From Bacillus sp. 491mf (GTDB taxonomy: Bacteria; Bacillota; Bacilli; Bacillales; Bacillaceae_G), in NCBI RefSeq assembly GCF_900112415.1, contig NZ_FOLV01000036.1, positions 1-37,317 on the forward strand: a DNA stretch of 37,317 nt. Reading direction: 5' to 3'. Below are positions 32,815-37,317 of this stretch, piece by piece. Positions within the stretch are counted from its first letter, which is position 1, and the number at the start of each line of letters is the position of its first letter. The translations under genes were made by a program, and so were the position numbers. The notes beneath the pieces are model-generated. The model had not been told where the DNA came from, searched no databases, and was given only the letters and a program-made list of their open reading frames with translations.

Positions 32815-32990
32815 CTGTTTTTAATCCGGACAATTTGAAATAATCTAATTATCATTTTACCTACTTGAATGTTTTATCGAAACTATTTTTATACTAAAAC
32901 AAAAGGGGCTGTTCCATACGCAGGTGAAACCTACTTTTGGAACAACCCTTTTATTTTGAATACCTGTTAATCATGTAATTTTTTAGTTCG
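32815..32990. repeat. 170-bp upstream repeat, copy 1
   Basis: TTGAAATAATCTAATTATCATTT..CCTACTTGAATGTTTTATCG followed by the hairpin AAAAGGGGCTGTTCCA / TGGAACA.CCCTTTT and the end of a SUKH gene (KLHD-stop, 32967). Repeated at 36916-37086, where the SUKH gene is still present. A linker-containing toxin cassette follows both copies. Confidence 0.75.
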
Positions 32991-33088
32991 TATTTTACTG
33001 ATTGTATTTTAAGCCCCTGCTAATTGGATCGTAAACTATAATCCTAAGATCTAATTTATTTAGGACATTTATCTATATACATCCTACT

Positions 33089-34234
33089 TAATTTTCCGAC
33101 ACGTTTAAACTCCTAATCTTCTTGTCCATACTGTTTCTAGAGCGAAAGATGAAGGAGCGAAGAAATATAAGAAAAGGATTAACCATTATAAATACGCATG
33201 GCTGGACGGTAGAACGTCTTCAAAATTATGAGAAAACCATAAAAAAGGTATCTATGGCAAAGCGAGTAGCGGTCATTCGATTGATTATGCAAGGCTATTA
33301 TGCGATTCAAGTGGCAGAACTTTTGAATGTACATCGTGAAACAATTTCAGGCTACGTAAAGAAGTTTAATCATGGTGGCATAGATGAATGATTACACCGT
33401 GATTATTCACCTGGTAAACCACCTTTTCTATCATCTGAAGAAGAACAAGAATTAAGACGGATGATTGAGAACAGCACACCGGCTGAAGAAGGGTATGGCT
33501 GTGAATCAGGTTGGGATACACGAATTTTAAAACATGTGATTGAAAATAAGTTTGGAATTATAATGTCTCGCAATGGAATCGGTGATATGTTGAAACGATG
33601 GGGTTTTCGCTATACACGTCCTACTTATACATTGAAACGTGCAAATCTTGAGAAACAAGCCGCTTTTCAAAGAGAGCTTAATATGATAAAAAAACGCCAC
33701 AGACGAATTAGTTTTCTTATATGAAGATGAAAGTCATATTCGTGATTATCAAGTGTTACGCTCTACATGGAGTATAAAAGGAAAACAAAAACAGATTCCT
33801 ACATACGGTCATCATGCGACAGTAAGTTTATTTGGTTGCGTAAATGTCCAAAATGGTGAATTTCTCTGTATGGAAACAAATCAATGTAACGCCCAAACGT
33901 TTCTAGCTTTCTTACGCTATATTCTTATGCAACACAGCGATTAACATGTAGTCATGATTTTAGATAATGCCCGGATTCATCACGCGAAGATTCTAAAACC
34001 ATTTTTAGAAAAGAACGAACAACGTCTAACACTGCTTTTTTTACCACCGTATTCCCCGAATCTTAACGCTGTAGAGCGTATTTGGGGATGGCTGAAAGGA
34101 AGTGTAATTGCGAATCGATTTCATGCCACACGAAAAGATATTCGAAAGTCAATCGAGGCTTTTATGGAATATCTAAATGCATATCCGAAGAAGGTACTCC
34201 AACGAATTGGATCACTAGCCATGTCGGAAAATTA
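33089..34234 (+). mobile_element. IS630-family insertion sequence, degenerate
   Basis: 1146 bp bounded by a perfect 13-bp inverted repeat TAATTTTCCGACA / TGTCGGAAAATTA. The ends read TA, in keeping with IS630 TA targeting. It encodes an IS630-type transposase in broken frames. It sits between two immunity cassettes. Confidence 0.8.
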
Positions 34235-34235
34235 A
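33149..34235 (+). pseudogene. IS630-family DDE transposase, inactivated
   Basis: N-terminal helix-turn-helix (AKRVAVIRLIMQGYYAIQVA, LLNVHRETISGYVKKF). TGA 33389-33391 breaks the frame before LHRDYSPGKPPFLS. A frameshift in the A7 run at about 33686-33692 lies before DELVFLYEDESHIRDYQ, and a TAA at 33942-33944 follows ILMQHSD. The DDE residues remain visible: D in YEDESH, D in MILDNARIHH, E in LNAVERIWGWLK. Three separate lesions make it non-functional unless supplied in trans. Confidence 0.8.
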
Positions 34236-34284
34236 TCGGGATATATACAGTTATAATATTATACTCCCTTCTCATTAGGAGTCT

Positions 34285-34641
34285 TTATGATTTATACGCC
34301 CCTGATTTAATAAAATTATCTACTAAAAATTTATCTGTATCATTTAGCTTACCAAAAATTTCATTAAACATACTCTTAGCATCATCGTTATCCAATAGTG
34401 CCAATGTAGCTATAGCAGCATGTCCAAACTGCCATGGTCCAACAAATTTATTATCTTTCAAAAGTTTACCTAGTTGAGTTAACCTATTAACTATTCTCTT
34501 ATCACAATAATTTCTCTCTATTATTTTAAACATTGCCATAGCTACAACTCTTAAATTTTCAACCTCTAAACAAATAATTAAATCTTTATTTTTGATTTTA
34601 TCATTTTTAATTTCTTCCACTAATTCAGCTAATAAAGCCAT
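34285..34641 (-). CDS. hypothetical helical immunity protein
   Basis: 118 aa, ATG 34641 with AAAGGATG upstream. All-helical with HEAT-like character (ELVEEIKNDKIKNKDLIICL, MAMFKIIERNYCDKRIVNRL, FGHAAIATLALLDNDDAKSM). It follows a metallopeptidase toxin pseudogene (stop 34667-34669, 25 nt upstream) and is its likely immunity protein. Family not recognised. Confidence 0.55.
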   Translation of the reverse strand: MALLAELVEEIKNDKIKNKDLIICLEVENLRVVAMAMFKIIERNYCDKRIVNRLTQLGKLLKDNKFVGPWQFGHAAIATLALLDNDDAKSMFNEIFGKLNDTDKFLVDNFIKSGAYKS

Positions 34642-34666
34642 AAAAAATCATCCTTTCATAAATATT

Positions 34667-35403
34667 CTATTCTATAGGTCCATATCTTTCATATGATATA
34701 TTGTTTCTCAGCCTCAAAGTTCTTTTGAAGTTGTTCGGCAACATTATCTAGTCCCAACCTTTTTGCCTCTTCAATTTCAATATTGTAGACTTTAAGTTCA
34801 TCTGCAATTCTTGCTTCTCAATTTTGATATGATTCCGCAGCAGACGGAAATCCATTTGCTTTAGCTTCTAAAAAATGACTATACTCGTGTCTCAAAGCAC
34901 TCATAGATGCATCAAGATCAATCAGAATCTGTTCAGATTCTCCTTTTCTAAGAGGTCCGTATCCCATAGCACCTTCTCCAGGAACCACCTCTACTCCATT
35001 CTCTTCTAATTCATTAATTAACTTATTCCATTCTTCCGGATTTGATTCAGAACCTCGGCCAAATACATCTCTAAGTGGATCGGCAGGATTATCAAATTTA
35101 GTTATCTTTTTTGCATTTTCTATTAACTCATCAGTAGCTTTACCCGCCCCCTCTGCAGGAAGTTTCTCCCCAGATAACCGGTTCGCATTTTGCGCTTGCC
35201 TTACTTCTTCTATAGGAATCCCTTCATCAGTTACACCTATTCCAGTTTTTCTTATACTCTCCGCAAGCGAAGCCTCAAGCTCCTGAATCTTCCCATCCAT
35301 AAACTTAGTACTCTCTGCATGGTGCGTATTAACCCACTCGGTAACCTTTCCTGGATCGCCTTGCTTCCCTGCTACTACACCGTCTCCAACTATTTCATCA
35401 CAT
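34667..35403 (-). pseudogene. zincin-type metallopeptidase toxin cassette, broken
   Basis: The linker GKQGDPGKVTEWVNTHHAES and a spacer are followed by NPEEWNKLINELEENGVEVV, LRKGESEQILIDLDASMSAL and RHEYSHFLEAKANGFPSAAE, which carries HEYSH, a metallopeptidase zinc motif. A TGA at 34818-34820 follows SYQN. The frame then continues EARIADELKVYNIEIEEAKR and, after one more frameshift, YERYGPIE-stop. The 5' end is cut exactly at the 370-bp repeat (35406). The HEYSH toxin differs from the HESYH type at 20168. Confidence 0.65.
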
Positions 35404-35405
35404 CT

Positions 35406-35543
35406 GCAGAATTTCTTTACAAGCAACGAATCGAACGAGACATGAGAAAAGCTATCCTTGAAGTTCGTAAAAACAAATTGAATAATCTACGAATTGCTGG
35501 TAAAAACAAAGAAACCATTAACTTAAACGAAGATGATGAATAA
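35406..35543 (+). pseudogene. plus-strand gene C-terminal fragment (copy 2)
   Basis: 45 codons ending NLRIAGKNKETINLNEDDE-TAA, differing from the copy at 18347 by a few residues. No start; it begins at the toxin junction. Confidence 0.5.
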
Positions 35544-35783
35544 CTCTTGTCATGAAATATCACTATAAAGAAAGTCAATAGACCGCTAGGCTCTCCTAAC
35601 GTCGCTATTGACTTTCTTTATTGGGCATGTTCTTTTATCAGTGCCCGAGGAACTCACAAAATAGCTAATACATTAGATAACCCCTCGAGCTTTTTTAGCT
35701 TAACATGCCCACCGTTCGCTGTAGCATTCGAACCTGTTTTTCAAAAATCTTTTCTCTTTGCCCTCAGAATCTAGCAAAATAGC
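35406..35783. repeat. 370-bp repeat, copy 2
   Basis: Same block as 18347-18718, including the AGTCAATAG hairpin (35570-35612), TTGGGCATGT and GCTTAACATGCCCACCG, ending at CCCTCAGAATCTAGCAAAATA. Confidence 0.75.
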
Positions 35784-35912
35784 TTTTAAAGACTTATATA
35801 GAAAAACAGTATCAGTAATTTTTTATTCACCAATACTGTTTCAATAATATATAACCACTAACAATTTACTTGTTAGTTTAGATTTACTCCCTCACGTAAA
35901 AGTATTTTGTGA
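35784..35912. other. spacer with short inverted repeat
   Basis: Contains AAACAGTATCAGTAATT..CACCAATACTGTTT (35801-35840), a hairpin that could end the transcript of the 35913 gene. No gene. Confidence 0.5.
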
Positions 35913-36299
35913 CTAAAATGGTTTTTCATTTACTATTTCACATTTAAGACTTTCACTTGCAATAATTATTGGCGCCTCTTCGAAATCTTCAGCGTTAATT
36001 TTAAAAATATAATTTCCTTCTTCAACTTGATATCTATCAATAATTTTCCACATTTCATCTCCTTCTACTAGCTCTATAAATGGTTTGGAATCATCCAAAT
36101 GCCAATTTAATAAACTGGAAATATAATAGGGTATTCCAAATTCTATATTGATGGCAAATTCATTGTACGAAGTATCTATTCTACCAGCTACAACAATATC
36201 TCCACCATCCATTCTTGCAAACTCAAAATCCATCCATAAACATTTTTTTAAGTAATTGTTAATTTTCAATATCTCATTACTAATTTCTTCTATATTCAT
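35913..36299 (-). CDS. hypothetical immunity protein of the intact orphan cassette
   Basis: 128 aa, ATG 36299 with AAGGAGAAAAAT upstream, 17 nt after the toxin stop (36317-36319). Alpha-beta protein with LKKCLWMDFEFARMDGGDIV, EFAINIEFGIPYYISSLLNW, WKIIDRYQVEEGNYIFKINA. No family recognised. It is the cognate immunity candidate for the open toxin frame 36317-36931. Confidence 0.6.
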   Translation of the reverse strand: MNIEEISNEILKINNYLKKCLWMDFEFARMDGGDIVVAGRIDTSYNEFAINIEFGIPYYISSLLNWHLDDSKPFIELVEGDEMWKIIDRYQVEEGNYIFKINAEDFEEAPIIIASESLKCEIVNEKPF

Positions 36300-36316
36300 A
36301 TTTTTCTCCTTTTTCT

Positions 36317-36931
36317 CTATTTGTCAACAGGTATATGAGTATCTTTAGCTGCTTTATGATTAAAATCAGGATTAGGTGTTCCACCTTTATGAAATTCTTT
36401 TAGCACACTTTCATGCCACCAATTCCCATCAACATCCATATATTCCATTCCGCTCCCTTGTTTTCCCGGAACAGGAGTAGCCTTTTTTGACACTCTATAT
36501 ATAGATTCAGCATCAGTATGTGCACTATTTCCAGGATGAACTCTTACTTCATAATTATAACCATCCTTTGTCCATTTCTGTTTTAAATTTTTAGGAACTT
36601 CGTCTAATCCTTGTTGTTTTAATGCTTCATATAAATAGCTTTTAGGAAGGTTAGCCCCGCTGGCTTTCTCACCAACATCACCCGTACCCCTAGCAAGCGA
36701 AGCCTCAATCCCCTGAATCTTATCATTCATAAACTTACTACTCTCTGCATGGTACTTATTAACCCACTCAGTAACCTTTCCTGGGCCGCCTTGCTTCCCT
36801 ACCAATGCAATGTCTCCAGCTGGTCCAGGACCCTTGAAGAAAGCAAGTGAATTATCTATACCTTGGGCCATTTTTCCGCCAAGTTGATACATTTTGTCAT
36901 TTCCGGATTCTCCTGTTTTTAATCCAGACAA
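36317..36931 (-). CDS. orphan toxin cassette: linker plus RNase-like toxin domain, open frame
   Basis: 204 codons without internal stop. Residues 1-75 are the conserved linker (GGKMAQGIDNSLAFFKGPGP, GKQGGPGKVTEWVNKYHAES, KFMNDKIQGIEASLARG). The C-terminal 120 residues form a distinct domain: LYEALKQQGLDEVPKNLKQK, YNYEVRVHPGNSAHTDAESI, YRVSKK, WWHESVL and a final AAKDTHIPVDK. The VRVH, YRV and W.HESVL elements are like those of small RNase-type polymorphic toxins, but I cannot fix the family. The first codon is a TTG with no ribosome binding site and no trafficking domain, so it should be silent until fused to a toxin body. Confidence 0.6.
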   Translation of the reverse strand: MSGLKTGESGNDKMYQLGGKMAQGIDNSLAFFKGPGPAGDIALVGKQGGPGKVTEWVNKYHAESSKFMNDKIQGIEASLARGTGDVGEKASGANLPKSYLYEALKQQGLDEVPKNLKQKWTKDGYNYEVRVHPGNSAHTDAESIYRVSKKATPVPGKQGSGMEYMDVDGNWWHESVLKEFHKGGTPNPDFNHKAAKDTHIPVDK

Positions 36932-37086
36932 TTTGAAATAATCTAATTATCATTTCACCTACTTGAATGTTTTATCGAAACTATTTTTATACTAAAACAA
37001 AAGGGGCTGTTCCATAAGCGAGTAAAACCAACTTATGGAACAGCCCTTTTATTTTAACTATCTATTAATCATGTAATTTGTTTAAA
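36916..37086. repeat. 170-bp upstream repeat, copy 2
   Basis: Same as 32815-32990: AATAATCTAATTATCATTTC, the AAAAGGGGCTGTTCCATAAG / CTTATGGAACAGCCCTTTT hairpin (36993-37052) and the last codons of a SUKH gene. Confidence 0.75.
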
Positions 37087-37317
37087 AACTCAGTGAAGTT
37101 ACTTGCTACTTCCTCTGCTTCTTCTGCTGTAATCCCTTCACTTTCCATCAGTGCTTCTTTTTCCCATGCATCTTCATGTTCCCAAAAGACAACAATCGGA
37201 TTTTCTTCATGATTTTTATAATCAAAGCAGATTAAATTTCCTGCCGAATCGATTCCAAATAGTACTAGTTCTTTTGGTAATGTATCTTTATATTCATTTT
37301 CAATTAAAATTAGAAAA
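37065..37317 (-). CDS. SMI1/KNR4 (SUKH-1) immunity protein, cut by the window edge
   Basis: 84 codons, C-terminal part only. AGNLICFDYKNHEENPIVVF, WEHEDAWEKEALMESEG and FTEFLNKLHD-stop are nearly identical to the gene at 23408, while the residues before AGNLICF (LPKELVLFGIDS) differ, so the two genes share an exchanged 3' half. This copy also lacks the ENVFYVA segment. A terminator hairpin (36993-37052) follows it. Confidence 0.8.
   Translation of the reverse strand, partial: FLILIENEYKDTLPKELVLFGIDSAGNLICFDYKNHEENPIVVFWEHEDAWEKEALMESEGITAEEAEEVASNFTEFLNKLHD

Noticed and set aside
32512-32838. Plus-strand ORF resembling the one at 35190
   Set aside because: Both mirror the conserved toxin linker on the minus strand, which explains their similarity. 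Only the last 45 codons of the 35190 frame, beyond the linker, look real.
1-37317. CRISPR array
   Set aside because: Repeats present are dispersed terminators and duplicated blocks, with no regular repeat-spacer spacing and no cas genes. The TnpB proteins are transposon proteins, not Cas12.
1-37317. tRNA or rRNA genes
   Set aside because: No cloverleaf with a GTTC-containing T-loop and no rRNA-like GC-rich stretch seen on reading.

Overview
The window looks like a piece of a Bacillus cereus-group genome (chromosome or large plasmid). It is AT-rich, genes carry strong AGGAGG-type Shine-Dalgarno sites, and a repeat resembling the B. cereus-group bcr1 element, flanked by ATAAA, opens the window. 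I found no tRNA, rRNA, CRISPR array, replication gene or housekeeping operon.

Almost everything lies on the minus strand and forms one long array of polymorphic-toxin immunity genes and decayed toxin tails, of the kind found downstream of LXG/WapA/CDI-type secreted toxins. About 30 small acidic cytoplasmic genes are immunity proteins or immunity-like: four DUF6985-type copies (one fused to Imm6), two ankyrin proteins (one with a SUFU domain), two Syd/SUKH-2, three SMI1/KNR4-YrhA SUKH-1 (one partial), a YezG-like protein, four CdiI-like proteins, two Imm3, Imm48, an Imm49-like protein, and several paralogous families I cannot name. Directly upstream of most of them, on the same strand and often within 0-20 nt or overlapping the start, I could read the last 10-200 codons of a toxin domain: AHH, LHH and HNH nucleases, a NucA-type endonuclease, a CxxC deaminase, zincin-type metallopeptidases (HESYH, HEYSH), and RNase-like and unknown tails. 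Nearly all toxins are truncated, frameshifted or stopped, while the immunity genes are mostly intact. No full-length secreted toxin with an N-terminal trafficking domain is present.

Layout: 1-1.1 kb, bcr1-like repeat, a dead ORF and one plus-strand DUF6985-like gene. 1.4-12.9 kb, first immunity block. 12.9-14.8 kb, a TnpB element with a structured 3' region. 14.9-27.0 kb, second immunity block. 27.1-29.3 kb, a second TnpB element (amber-interrupted) that ends inside an immunity gene. 29.3-32.8 kb, third block with pre-toxin remnants. 33.1-34.2 kb, a degenerate IS630-family element. 34.3-37.3 kb, toxin cassettes that keep a conserved linker ahead of the toxin domain. One of these (35.9-36.9 kb) has an open toxin frame plus immunity gene and looks like a usable orphan cassette.

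Cassettes are separated by a small set of hairpins that recur in several copies. Longer duplications are also present: a 370-bp block twice, a 170-bp block twice and a roughly 1-kb immunity block twice. This suggests the array grew by repeated homologous exchange of toxin-immunity ends, followed by toxin decay and retention of immunity. Features most worth checking are the ATA codon at the start of the Imm6-DUF6985 fusion, the G-run frameshift in a metallopeptidase toxin, and the two TnpB proteins with His in place of the third RuvC acidic residue.
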